Assembly (NCBI RefSeq): GCF_000372725.1
Contig: NW_005201403.1
Span: forward strand, 196,259 to 260,258
DNA: 64,000 bases
Reading direction: 5' to 3'
Origin: Emiliania huxleyi CCMP1516
Lineage: Eukaryota > Haptophyta > Isochrysidales > Noelaerhabdaceae
Part shown: positions 51,141 to 60,624 of the stretch, piece by piece
Layout: every line of letters begins with the position of its first letter
Numbering within the stretch: position 1 is the first letter of the stretch
The notes under the pieces: model-generated
What the model saw: the letters and a program-made list of their open reading frames with translations, nothing else
Told to the model about the DNA's origin: nothing
Database searches by the model: none
Made by a program: the position numbers and the translations under genes

Positions 51141-52443
51141 GAGTCCGGCGTCAGCCTCGTGAGCGGCGAGGCGGCCACGGCGTCAGCCTCTCGATCGTCA
51201 GCAGAGGAGCGGGGCCTCGCGCGCTAGCGGCTTTTCTTTTCCGTACTAGTGGGGACCTGCGGCGGACCCGCCTCTGTTGAGTGTTGTTCGGGCAGTGAGA
51301 GACGCAGGATCTGCACGCCAAAGTGGGGCCACTCCGCATTTTCATTTTGGTTTTGGGTTGTCGGAGATCATCCATCAGCACTCATGTCTCATCAGTCAGT
51401 CACGTCAGTCAAAGCAGTCGTGGCACGTGGAGCAGTCGCTGCATGCAACGGCGCCGCCACACGCTCCGGACGACCGACACACCGACACACCACGCACAAT
51501 GGGAGGCTATCGCGCACGATCGGCCATCGCACCCACCGCAAACACCTCGCCGCACAGATGGGGGGAGGCAAAATCCCACACACACCGGAGCAGCGCAGAC
51601 ACCTTACACGTCAGCGCTCGCTCGATGTGGCCGGCGCTCTCCCCTCTCCTATCGCCTTTTCAACCCGTTGGCTCCGTGCCTAAGGCAGATCGATTAGGGT
51701 GTGAGCTGCGGCAGCCACCGTTTCTGTACCTCGATCACGTGCAGGCCGTCGGAGGCCGCGCTGGATGGCCCAGGGCCGGCGGCGGTGAAGGCGTCCGTCG
51801 ATGAAGGGATGTCGTCGAGGGAGCCATCGTCCTACACGGCTGGTGCACCGGTCCAGTTGTCGGAGTTCGAGATCGCCGTCGACTTGGAGAGTTCGGCCCG
51901 TTGACGAACTCACGGAATGTGAGCGACTTGGTGCACGCTGATAGTCGAGCATCATGGCTCGCACCTCATCCTGAGCGCAAGGAATTCGCCCAGGGGCCAG
52001 CTGTTGGCGTCGCCGTTTTGATCGAGCTGCATCCACTGCATGGTTTCGTAGTCAAGCGTAAACGCCCAGGAGTTGGTGCCTGGTCGTAGGTTGTGCGGAT
52101 ATCGCTGAGCGTGAGAGGGACTGGATCGGCAGCAGCGCGGGCGGCAGCGGCCGGAGAGGCCGGAGAGCCGTCCGACGGAGGCCGGTCGTGCATCGGCGCG
52201 TCGGCCGTAGGGGCCGGGGGGGCGGCGGCATCCATTTACAAATATCGCTGCGGGTCGCTGCGGGCCGACGATTGTGGACTGATCGATCGTCGGCGGGCGG
52301 TGTTCTCGAGTGTTCAGCTGGGACGTTCTACGTTAAAAGAGCGTCGGCGCCGACACGAGAGACTTATAAGGGTAGATTCCGAATTTTTTTTCCGACGTCA
52401 CCGAAACTCGGCGCCTGCGGCGGAGTGGCTTACTGCGGCTAGC
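51141..52443. other. Spacer with a possible decayed minus-strand exon
   Basis: On the minus strand about 52090-51960 reads TNSWAFTLDYETMQWMQLDQ then NGDANSWPLGEF, which looks like real protein. It is isolated and the frame breaks on both sides. No domain named with confidence. The rest has no supported gene. The ~200 bp before 52444 hold the 5' region of the next gene. Confidence 0.35.
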
Positions 52444-53472
52444 ATGCCGACCGCCATTGTGGCGCCAGCAGATGAACACGCCGACGAGGAGGTCCTCCGA
52501 GAGGCGTTGGAGGGCGATGCGCTGCGACCGACGGGCGGCGCTCCCGCCTCCAACGACGACACCCTCCTGCCGCAGACGACGTGCAAGCTGGTGATGACGC
52601 CCGCTCACGACGCCCTCTCGAGGAGTCGCTTCGCGCTGTATCGGCTGCTCATGACGCCCCCTCAAGGCGTCGTATCTCCGAAGGCCTACTTTGCCGCGAG
52701 CAACGAGCTCGTGGTGCTGACGCTAATCGTGTGCTGGATTGTCACGGTCTGTTACGACCGGTCCCAGGTGTGGGACCACCCGGCGCGGGTCTACGTGGGG
52801 CACTTCAACCCGTGCTTTGGGTGGGACTACGCGCCGGCGTCGTACATCGCCGTCTTTGCGATGTCGTACGACGTGCACCTCGCGTGGACCTACGCGAGCC
52901 TCGAGGCGATGCGCACCAAGCTGCGCGACGACGACGGCAAGACGAGCAAAGCCGAGCGCTTCTCGCTGGTGACGACGTACCTGCACGGGCTCGCGAGCAT
53001 GGGGTGGATGCTCCTGTGGCTCGTTGGCCCGCCCGACGGCCAGTGGGCCGCGCACCTCGCCATCTTCTCCACCGCCGTCGCCTTCCGCTACCTCTGCCAG
53101 CTGGGCAACTACGTCGAGTGCCGCTGGGGCAAGGCGTGGGAGAGCGGCCACGTGAAGCGCTCGCACACGGTCTACATCGTGAGCTACGGCCTGGTGACGC
53201 TCTGCCTTCCCATCCTCTACTTTATCGACGTCATCATGTACGAGGCGCAGGGGCGCACCGGCGTCGACCCGCCCATACCGCTCGCGATCATCCAGACGCT
53301 GGACGTGGTGTGGATGGTGCTCGTCGCGCTGAGCACGCGCTTCTCGGTCCCCGAGCCGCCCGTCGTCGTCAAGTGGAGCGTCCTCGAGTTCGACGACGTC
53401 GTCGACGCCGACGACTTCACGCCGGCGCAGATCGCGCAGCTGAGGAAGCTCGGGTTCGAGGCCATCGAGTGA
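52444..53472 (+). CDS. Six-TM membrane protein, unknown family
   Basis: 342 residues, no intron, Met at 52444. A hydrophilic N-terminus of ~70 residues precedes hydrophobic segments at ELVVLTLIVCWIVTVCY, YIAVFAMSYDVHLAWTYASL, YLHGLASMGWMLLWLVG, HLAIFSTAVAFRYLCQLGNY, VYIVSYGLVTLCLPILYFID and LAIIQTLDVVWMVLVALS. The acidic cytosolic tail contains FDDVVDADDFTPAQIAQLRK. The pattern recalls animal TMEM/XK-like or Frag1-type proteins only in general shape. I cannot name a family. Confidence 0.7.
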   Translation: MPTAIVAPADEHADEEVLREALEGDALRPTGGAPASNDDTLLPQTTCKLVMTPAHDALSRSRFALYRLLMTPPQGVVSPKAYFAASNELVVLTLIVCWIVTVCYDRSQVWDHPARVYVGHFNPCFGWDYAPASYIAVFAMSYDVHLAWTYASLEAMRTKLRDDDGKTSKAERFSLVTTYLHGLASMGWMLLWLVGPPDGQWAAHLAIFSTAVAFRYLCQLGNYVECRWGKAWESGHVKRSHTVYIVSYGLVTLCLPILYFIDVIMYEAQGRTGVDPPIPLAIIQTLDVVWMVLVALSTRFSVPEPPVVVKWSVLEFDDVVDADDFTPAQIAQLRKLGFEAIE

Positions 53473-53563
53473 GCTGCGGCTCGCTGCGCCGCCGCATCCT
53501 GGAGGACCCAGACCTTGCGCCGTGCGTGCTCCTTAAGACGAGCTGTGCGGGCACCCGGCGGCC

Positions 53564-53983
53564 GTGTGCAAGCGCTGGTCTCTGATCTGCGCGCCGCGCG
53601 GTGCCTTCGCTCGCCTCGTGGAGACTGCTGGCGACGCCACGTCGGCGCTGCACGCTGCTGCGCTCGGAGAGCTCAAGCGGCTGTCGGAGGCTCCTGCCAC
53701 GCACGAGGGTGTCGTGGCTAGCAATCGCGCCACCCTCGACGCTGACGACCATTGCCTCTCGTTCCTGCTGGCGCGGCTCGATGAGCCCGAGGATGATGGC
53801 TGGCGCAGAGAAATCATCACCGCCCTCCTGGCCCTCGCAACCTCCTCGTCTGCGTGCGCTGAGCAGTGGCACCGGGTCGGCGGCGTTGCGGCGCTGCAAG
53901 CGCTCGCTCGAGAGACGGCGGAGGAGCGGGTGGAGAGACAGGCGGAGAGGTGCGACGAGGCGCAGCGGTCAGCCTTGGCGTGA
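53564..53983 (+). CDS. Armadillo/HEAT-like fragment, 5' end missing
   Basis: Helical protein segment: VCKRWSLICAPRGAFARLVE, LHAAALGELKRLSE, WRREIITALLALATSSSACA, WHRVGGVAALQALARET. The VCKRW start is F-box-like and the rest ARM-like. No ATG precedes it in frame, so the start codon must lie in an upstream exon not found, or this is a remnant. It follows the six-TM gene by 90 bp on the same strand. Confidence 0.4.
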   Translation: MCKRWSLICAPRGAFARLVETAGDATSALHAAALGELKRLSEAPATHEGVVASNRATLDADDHCLSFLLARLDEPEDDGWRREIITALLALATSSSACAEQWHRVGGVAALQALARETAEERVERQAERCDEAQRSALA

Positions 53984-55180
53984 GGAGGTCCGCAGGCGGA
54001 CTGCCAGGTGACTCTCATAGTGTTACGGTACTCTACCTTAGTTGTGCTCGGTGCCAAAACACCGAAAAAATCTCTCTCCCTGTCCCCCCCCGGGGTGTCA
54101 TGTCATGAACGACCGTGTCAAGATTGGGGTTGTCTCTGTCAAGGCGGACTCGCTCTTCGAATCATGTTCCTGTGTCCCTGTCCTCTCTGCTGGCCTGCCT
54201 CTCGCCTCTCCCGCTCGACGACCAAAAACGACGCCGCCGCAAGTGCAGGGTAGGCTCCGCCTCACTGCATCTCGAACTGGATTCCACGAATTGATTTTCC
54301 TAGCGTCGTCAAAGTGAGCTGAAAGCTCGCTCGAAGAGCCGATGTCACCCGCCGACCGCCTCCCATCTCGCCGCTGCTCTGGCGGGGCGGGGGCGGGGCC
54401 TGGCGACGGCGCGCGGCGCATGTGCCGTGGCAACCCACCGGGCCGGCCGGCCGCGAAGGCGCCGACCGGCGATCGCCACCGCGCCCCGCCTCGGAACGCC
54501 GTTTCCGCTTGGCGTCCGAGGCGCTCGGCGTTCCCGCTGGCCGCCGGGGCCGGACCGGATCGGACGCTCCTTTTCCCGCCGTAGGCACGGCTGGCCGGCT
54601 GGAGCAGCGGAAAAACAAAAATCGCACGGCTCAATCCTCTCCGGCCAGCCTCGGGCTAATTAGAACTGCAAAAAATCGGAAGTTTCCGCCGCCCCGTATT
54701 CCACCTCCCTGGCCCTCCACGCCCCGCGCGCGCGACCGTATCACCGCCGCAGTCGGCCTCCCCGCCCCGCGCGCTGTGGGAGCGGCGCCCACCCACCGGA
54801 GACGCCTTCCCCTTGACCGCCCGACCACCCCACCCCCTCCGGCAGGTGCCTCGCGCGTGATTTGCGCTCGAGAGGCCTCCTTTGAGGTGGCGGCCGGCCG
54901 CCGCTTCTCGCGGTGAGGCGGCATGAGGCCGTCCCCCCGTCGCGTTCGACGGCAGGCCGGCCACGGCACCGGCTGTCGCGGCTCGAGGGCGGCAGGCGAG
55001 CCGCCCCCCCCTCCTCCCTCCCTCCGCCCCTTCCTCCCTTCCCCGCAGCGCTGCCCCCGGCACGATCTCCTCGTGCCCCGCTGCCGCCCCACCCGCCGCG
55101 CCGCCCGCCGCCGATGGCCCGGCCGCCACCGCCACCGTCGGCGGCCGCCTCCCGCCCACCCGCACCGCCGCCCCGGCCAC
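53984..55180. other. GC-rich spacer with a copy of the SOD-gene exon fragment
   Basis: At 54244-54280 the minus strand repeats the exon-start motif of the SOD-like gene (GGCGGAGCCTACCCTG). 54340-55180 is extremely GC-rich, with long open frames in all directions and no domain. Confidence 0.4.
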
Positions 55181-55640
55181 TGCCACCCGCGCCGCCGCCT
55201 CGCCCAACGCCGCCACCGGCCCACCCTCCCGCCCGTCGCCGCTGCCGCCGCGCCGCCGCTGCCGCCCTCCGGGCCGCCTCCGGCCCCGCCACCTGCCTCG
55301 CCGCCGCCCACGCGACTGGCCTCGCCGCCGCCACCGCCACCGCCCTCCCCACCGCCCTCCCCTCCGCTCTCACCGCCGCCGACGCGCCGCCACGCCGCCT
55401 CTGCCTCCGCCCTTGCCGAGCCGTCGCCACCGCCCTTCTCGCCGCCTCTGCCGCCCATGCCGCCTTGGGTGCCGCCTATTCCGTGGCCCTCGCCACCGCC
55501 GCCGCCGTCGCCGCCCCCGCCGCCACCGCTACCGCCGCCTCCCGCCCCGCCACCCCCTCCGACACCGACACCCCCCCTCCCTCACACCATCCCGGCCGGC
55601 CTCCTCCGTTCTAGCCCCAACTCCCACACACCACCACCGA
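55180..55640 (+). repeat. Pro-rich (CCGCC)n low-complexity stretch
   Basis: The + strand frames read long Pro/Ser/Ala runs (e.g. PSPPPSPPLSPPPTRRH). This is like the stalks of the receptor at 22.7 kb, but without adjoining domains. It may be a stalk exon of a lost gene or simple expansion. Confidence 0.5.
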
Positions 55641-56149
55641 CCTCCCCGCGCCCCCACACGCCGGCCCCGCGCACCCACGCCACCACCATCGCCCACGTCG
55701 CCCTCCCCGACCCCCACCCCGCGCCCCAGGCTCTTCACAGCTACGCTCGGGGCGTCCTGGCGCCGCCTCCCCAACCGCTGCGGCCCACGCGGCCGCCGGG
55801 CGGCGCGACGGCGGCTACCGGCCGGCATAGCCCTTCCAGCGCCGGCCGGGGGCTGCGGCGGCGCGCGGCGCGCGGCGGGCAAGCTGCCTGCTGGCGGGCG
55901 GCGCTTCTAGTCGTGATTTTAGTGCCGCGTAGGTCGCCCATCGGCCACTTCTCGGGCGTGCGGCCGCAGCGCGGCGAGAAGGCGGCGCGCTCGGCCCGCT
56001 GGCGGAGGTGAAGCCCCCCAGAGCGGAAGCTGGCGGGCCGGGGGCGTCGGGCGGGTGCGCGGCGGCACCCGTGCCACCGGGACGGGCCGTGGTGGCCCGT
56101 GTGGCGGCCGTGAAGGGCCGTTTGGTGCGCCCCGGCGGCCGCCTGCACG

Positions 56150-56700
56150 GCGGCCGCCGGGGCCGGTTTGGACTGTGTTTGGGGGGGTGGAGGGGTCCGG
56201 TGGCCGGTGTGATGGTCGTTTATCACCCTCCTATCACCCACTTACCGCCCCCGGCCGTGGGGGCCTCTCCAGACGCCGCCATTTATGATTTCAAAGGGTC
56301 CTGCCGACGCTCATCACAGTGCGGCGGAGGGGCCGGAGCCGGCGCCGCGGAGGACGAGGATGGCCGTGGCGGACCGGGACGAGCTCTGGGAGGTTCAGTG
56401 TCAGTGAGTATATTGTAGAGGCCACCCATGTGCACAATATCTTGACTGAGAGCTAAGCCAGGGGAGGCGATGCCGGGGCCGTACAGCAGCTTGACGGTGC
56501 TTCGCCGGCGTGCGTCCCGCCGGCCGCCGGGGCCGGTTTGGACTGTGTTTGGGGGGGTGGAGGGGTCCTATGGCCGGTGTGATGGTCGTTTATGGCCCTC
56601 CTATCACCCACTTACCACCCCCGGCCGTGGGGACCTCACCGGACGCCGCCATTCATGATTTCAAAGGGTCCTGCCGTCGCTCAGTTCGAATCACAGTGGG
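56150..56700 (+). repeat. ~165-bp direct duplication at the 5' end of the SOD-like gene
   Basis: 56150-56320 and 56515-56690 share GGCCGCCGGGGCCGGTTTGG, ACTGTGTTTGGGGGGGTGGA, CCTATCACCCACTTACC and TTTCAAAGGGTCCTGCCG with few changes. Between them (56330-56530, minus) sits the dispersed repeat shared with 13948-14150. Only the right copy contains the ATG at 56592 (TTTATGGCC versus TTTATCACC). Confidence 0.85.
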
Positions 56701-57821
56701 GCGGAGCCTACCCTGTGCCGCTCCTGATCGACGACCTCACCTTCAAGCCGCTTAGCACGACCGGCTTCGTGCCCTACTACAACTATGAGCAGCAAGACGG
56801 CGCGCTCGCCGAGGTGAGCGGCACCGTCGGCCTGATCACCTCGGACGACGCCGGCCGCGTCGCGTCTCAGACCTTCATGTTCATGCTCTCGGGCGTGGAC
56901 TCGAGGTGCAAGGACGGTGCCGGCGACGCACACAACTCGTGTGGTCTCCACATCCACCAAGGTGGCTCGTGCAAAGAGGACGCGCTCGGCCACTTCTTCA
57001 ACGGCGACGGCTCCTTCGACCCGTGGGCGGGCGGGCCGGCGCCGATCGTCTACACGACGACGGACGACTTCACCTTTGGCGAGTTCACCGTTCTGACGGG
57101 CCTCCCTGCGCACCAGATTGACGGAAGGACGTTCGTTGTGCACGATTTCGAGGGGAGGCGGAATGCCTGCTCGCGGATCGGCAGGCCCGGCCGACGAGCA
57201 AGGTGGACAACGTCGCCTCCAGCTGGCGGAGCCGCCCGAAGATGCCCGAGGAGAAGAAGGCCAGCCACTTCTTGGGGGTCCTGGCTGGCGCTGCAGCAGG
57301 TGCCCTCGCCGGTCACTTGGCCAGCCAACAGGACAACTCCCCACACTACGGGCCCCTCAGCAGTACTACCCTCAGCAGCCGTGTGCACAGTCATCGTCTC
57401 ATCATACTAGCACCCCACACGGCAATCCTTAGCAGCAGTACGGTTACCCTCAGCAGCATTACGGTGGCTACGGTTACCCTCAGCAGCAGTGGCACTCCTG
57501 GATCCAAGGCACCTCGGCCAGAGCTGCACGTCGGTGTGCCGCGAGCGTCGCTTGACCTGCGACATTCAGGCACTGGACGAGTTCGCGCGCACGGGCAGAT
57601 ACACAAGTTTCAACGTCAACTCGCTCAACGCCCTGACGCGGCAGTGCCGCGCCGTCAATTCGTACCCGGCTTGGCCCCACAGCCCGGCAATCTGCAACTC
57701 GCCCGCTTGCGGGTCCACCTGGCGATACAACAGCTTTGGTGGGTGCTCCATTGGCCATGGCGGGTCCGGGAGCTGCAAGGCCTTCCACACAGCTTTCTCC
57801 CGCTTCTGCCCGTGCGCTTAA
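56592..57821 (+). CDS. Cu/Zn superoxide dismutase-like domain plus Cys-rich C-terminus
   Basis: The first long exon contains AEVSGTVGLITSDDAGRVAS, a region with CGLHIHQGGSC (metal-ligand motif HxH of Cu/Zn SODs, read as GLHIH), then LGHFFNG, EFTVLTGL, IDGRTFVVHDFEGRR and ACSRIG. All are in SOD order. A later part has a small-residue membrane-type segment (SHFLGVLAGAAAGALAGHLA, glycine-zipper-like) and a QQYGYPQQHYGGYGYPQQQ linker. The final exon in another frame (from ~57520) is Cys-rich: SCTSVCRERRLTCDIQALDE, NSPACGSTWRYNSFGGCSIG, FHTAFSRFCPCA. This end motif recurs, to my memory, in haptophyte secreted proteins. Joins between parts are unresolved. Start Met 56592 or 56655. Whether it dismutates superoxide is open, since not all ligands can be placed. 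Confidence 0.55.
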
Positions 57822-58648
57822 CGCTTGCGCGTCCGTGTCTGGGAGCGCGCGAGTGGAATCTTGGGGGTGTGGGCCTTGCGCCGTCACGCACGCCTCGCCT
57901 CACTCACGCCTGCGGCCTGGGCAAAGTTGAATATGTTGACGTTCGTTCTGATTGTGACCTGGCTGTTTAAGTCGTGCGAGGGAGTTTTGTTGTAAAATTC
58001 TGTTTCAAGTACCTAGGTAGGGTGTGGACCCTGAGTTGACCAACCAGGGGTTGTGCGCTGGGCCCTCCTGCTCGGCTCCAGCCATTACACAAGTCTTGTC
58101 ATCAACAGAGTAGATGGATCTGACCTCGGGGCCGATGTGACCAAGCGCTGGTAGCGTGGTTTTACCTCACACCCACGGTCTCACAGTGTGCCGGCAGTCG
58201 CCGAGCAGTGTCGCTCCCACAAGCCGCAGCACAAGTGACTGAGGGCCAGTGAGGGCGAGCCCATCGCTGTCACAGCTGTGGCAGCCGCACAGTAGGCTGT
58301 GTCAACTGTGCAGAGTGTGTGAGCAGCAGAGGAGCTGCTCTCCAGGCTTCAGGCGCAAAGAGCTGCATGCCACCGAAAGCGCTGTCGAGGTTCGCCGAGC
58401 GCGGCGAAATCGGGGGACACCGTCACACCTCTACTACGGTCTAGCCCGGCGCGCAGTCGCCCAGCAAAATTGCGCCTGGCAAGCGCAGGCCGCAGCAATC
58501 CTGCAACGTGCAAGTGTCCCATGCCTCATACATCATGTAACAGAGTGTGCATTATCTCCTCTGCATATCGGCACCTAAAAAATAAAACGGCAAAACACTG
58601 AGACGTCTGAGCGCTTGACAGTTGACTGTGTACTTTACTCACTGTGAC
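57822..58648. other. Spacer between convergent genes
   Basis: No supported gene or repeat. Moderate GC. Confidence 0.4.
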
Positions 58649-60163
58649 TCACACCGGAAGCAAACCCTTTGTGCGAGTCCTGCCACTGCCGCTGGCCCCA
58701 CCGCTGCTGCTGTTGCCGTCGCGCGCCTTGGTCCGCGCGAAGGCGACGACGCCTCCCACCGCCGTGGCGACGCCCGCGCAGTTGGCCACCTAGGTTCGGG
58801 GTCAGGGTACAGGGTGAAGCTAGGTTCGGGGTCAGGGTACGGGGTGAAGGTCAGGGTCAGGGTCAGGGTTAGGGTCAGGCAAGGTCAGGGTCAGGATCGA
58901 GGTTAGGGTGGGCAGTTGGCCGCCGAGAGCGGCGTCGCAAACACTGCCGCCGCAGCGCCGATGACGAGCACGCGGCGCAGGATGTTGAGCACGGCGTGCC
59001 TAATCCCGATCACTCTCGGGCACTCTCGGGCAGTCTCAGGCTCACCTCGGGGTGCGGAGCAAGCGGCGCACGTCGCGATGCTGACGCGTGCGAGGACGGC
59101 GAAGCTGACGCCTGCTCTCCGGCAACCTCGTGTCATCTCGTGCAATCTCGGGTCAGCTCGACGGCGAAGCTGACGCCGTTGTACAGCGCGTGCGCCGCGC
59201 CGTTGGCGGCGAATAGACAAGCGACCCGCGCGGCGCCGGCGGCGCTGCCGCCGGCCGCGCTCGCCAGCAGCGGCCGCGCCTCAAGGATCAGCGCCGTTGG
59301 GAGGAGCACGAGCAGGCCGCCTAGTCTCGGGCAATCTCGGCTGATCTCGCCGCATCTCGGGTGACCTCGGGAGCAGGAGCCGGGCTGCCGCGCGCGACGT
59401 GGTAAAAGAGGCATGCGTCCGAGCGGGTGGCGGGCGAGCCGGCATGGCGGCGCTTGAGCGACTTGGTCAGCACGGCGCGGCCTATCCATTGACCAACTGA
59501 GCTGACCAACGCATGAGGAGGGTCGAGCGACGCGGCTAGCACGGCGCGGCCAGAGAAGGCGACGTTCGACGCGAGGGCGAGGGCCCCGCCGGTGGCGCTG
59601 AAGGCGCCGCCGCCGGAGCAAGCGGTCGCGACGCCGGCGACGATCGGGAGGAGGGCGAGGAGGGTGGCGGGCCGCTCCCGCTCGCCCAGCACCAGTCCGG
59701 CAAGAGCGACCTACTCGGCTCGAGGCCTGCAGCTTGGAGAGGCGCCGTGTGGAGCGGCAGCGGCATGCCGTGCAACTGCCGTGGTGAGAGGCTCGGCCGC
59801 CTTGACCGTCTCCACGAAGCTCGGCGCGGCGGCGGCGATGGCGGCGTTGGTGAGCAGGAAGCCGAGCGTGTATGTCAGGCTCACGCCGCGCACCGCCCGC
59901 AGCTCGACGTCACTCAGCGGGCCGCGGGAGGAGGACGGCAGCAGGCAGCGTGTGCCTGGTGCGGAGGCTCGCTCGTGCTGTGGAGAGGCAAAATTCATAT
60001 TGCTTGTGGTGGTGTGATGCACACCCGCTGCTGCCACGGCAAACTGGACGGCGGCAAGGGTCGCTGGGCAGGCGAGCTCCTGCAGCACGATCTTGGCGGT
60101 CCAGATGGCAGCGATGGAGGCTGCGTACCAGGTTGCCACCAGCGGGCCGACGCGCAGCTTCAT
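58649..60163 (-). CDS. Triose-phosphate/nucleotide-sugar translocator (TPT, SLC35 type)
   Basis: Multi-exon drug/metabolite-superfamily transporter. Met 60163 (MKLRVGPLVATWYAASIAAI); stop 58649-58651. Landmarks: IWTAKIVLQ, LACPATLAAVQFAV, VRGVSLTYTLGFLLTNAAIA, SFVETVKAAEPLTTA (the VSFxxTxKAxEPxF motif), GERERPATLLALLPIVAGVA, ASNVAFSGRAVLTKSLKRRH, HALYNGVSFAVLARVSIATH and AVLNILRRVLVIGAAAAVFA, then TPLS/VANCAGVATAVGGV. The conserved Lys and Arg after the TPT-type ASN-x-x-F-x-x-R are present. Introns include 59550-59482, 59176-59112 and 58923-58790, all GC-AG with duplicated exon starts. A further intron splits VSIAT/HAVLNI. It should exchange phosphorylated sugars or C3 acids across a plastid or Golgi membrane. 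No transit peptide is visible at the chosen start. Confidence 0.85.
58795..58912. repeat. Telomere-like (GGGTCA/GGGTTA)n filler inside a TPT intron
   Basis: GGTCAGGGTCAGGGTTAGGG-type units and two copies of TAGGTTCGGGGTCAGGGTAC. It lies wholly within intron 58923-58790, so this is not a chromosome end. Confidence 0.8.
59095..59176 (-). repeat. 17-bp exact direct repeat, intron start equals exon start
   Basis: On the coding strand GCGTCAGCTTCGCCGTC begins both the intron (59176-59160) and the following exon (59111-59095). The GC-AG intron is 65 nt. Its filler is CCCGAGATTGCACGAGATGA-type and ends in CAG. The join gives YNGVSFAVLARV. Confidence 0.9.
59469..59550 (-). repeat. 13-bp exact direct repeat, intron start equals exon start
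   Basis: On the coding strand GCCGCGCCGTGCT begins both the intron (59550-59538) and the next exon (59481-59469). GC-AG intron of 69 nt. The join gives NVAFSGRAVLTKSL. Confidence 0.9.
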
Positions 60164-60624
60164 GTCCGCTGTTGGTACACGGCCAGCCAGAAAATGCAAG
60201 TGGCGGGGAGGAGGGCGAGCCGGCGGGAGCGGTGTCGCCTCGCAGCGGGGTGCCAACGCCCTCTGGCCTGGCGCGCAAGCTACTACACGCGCACCGGCCC
60301 AGGGCTTCCACCCACGTCACCCACCTCCCCGCGCGGGGCCGCTCCGGGGCGACCCGGGCGCCCTCCGACCACGCTGCCACACTACTATCCTTCAACAATA
60401 GTGCCCGTGAAGCGAAGGCGCGAGTCGGAAGGCCGCCCCCCGGGGGGGGGGGGGGGGCGACCGTGATTTGGTCCCTTCATTTTCCTACAATCGCTGTGAT
60501 GTGTGAACCCAGCCACGTAGGGAGATCCTAGCATAAACATGTTCATGCATGTTGAAAGCAACCGGGGTGTGCTGTCCCACTGCTATATGAGCTCAGCCGC
60601 TCTGGGCGTCGAACGCTATGAGTC
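60164..60624. other. Spacer
   Basis: A G-run at 60438-60458. Upstream region of the TPT gene. No gene seen. Confidence 0.4.

Noticed and set aside
54631..55458. Gly/Arg/Ala-rich minus-strand frames
   Set aside because: Antisense of a CCG/CCT low-complexity tract.
58795..58912. Telomeric repeat or chromosome end
   Set aside because: Units are mixed GGGTCA/GGGTTA and lie inside an intron of a well-supported transporter gene.
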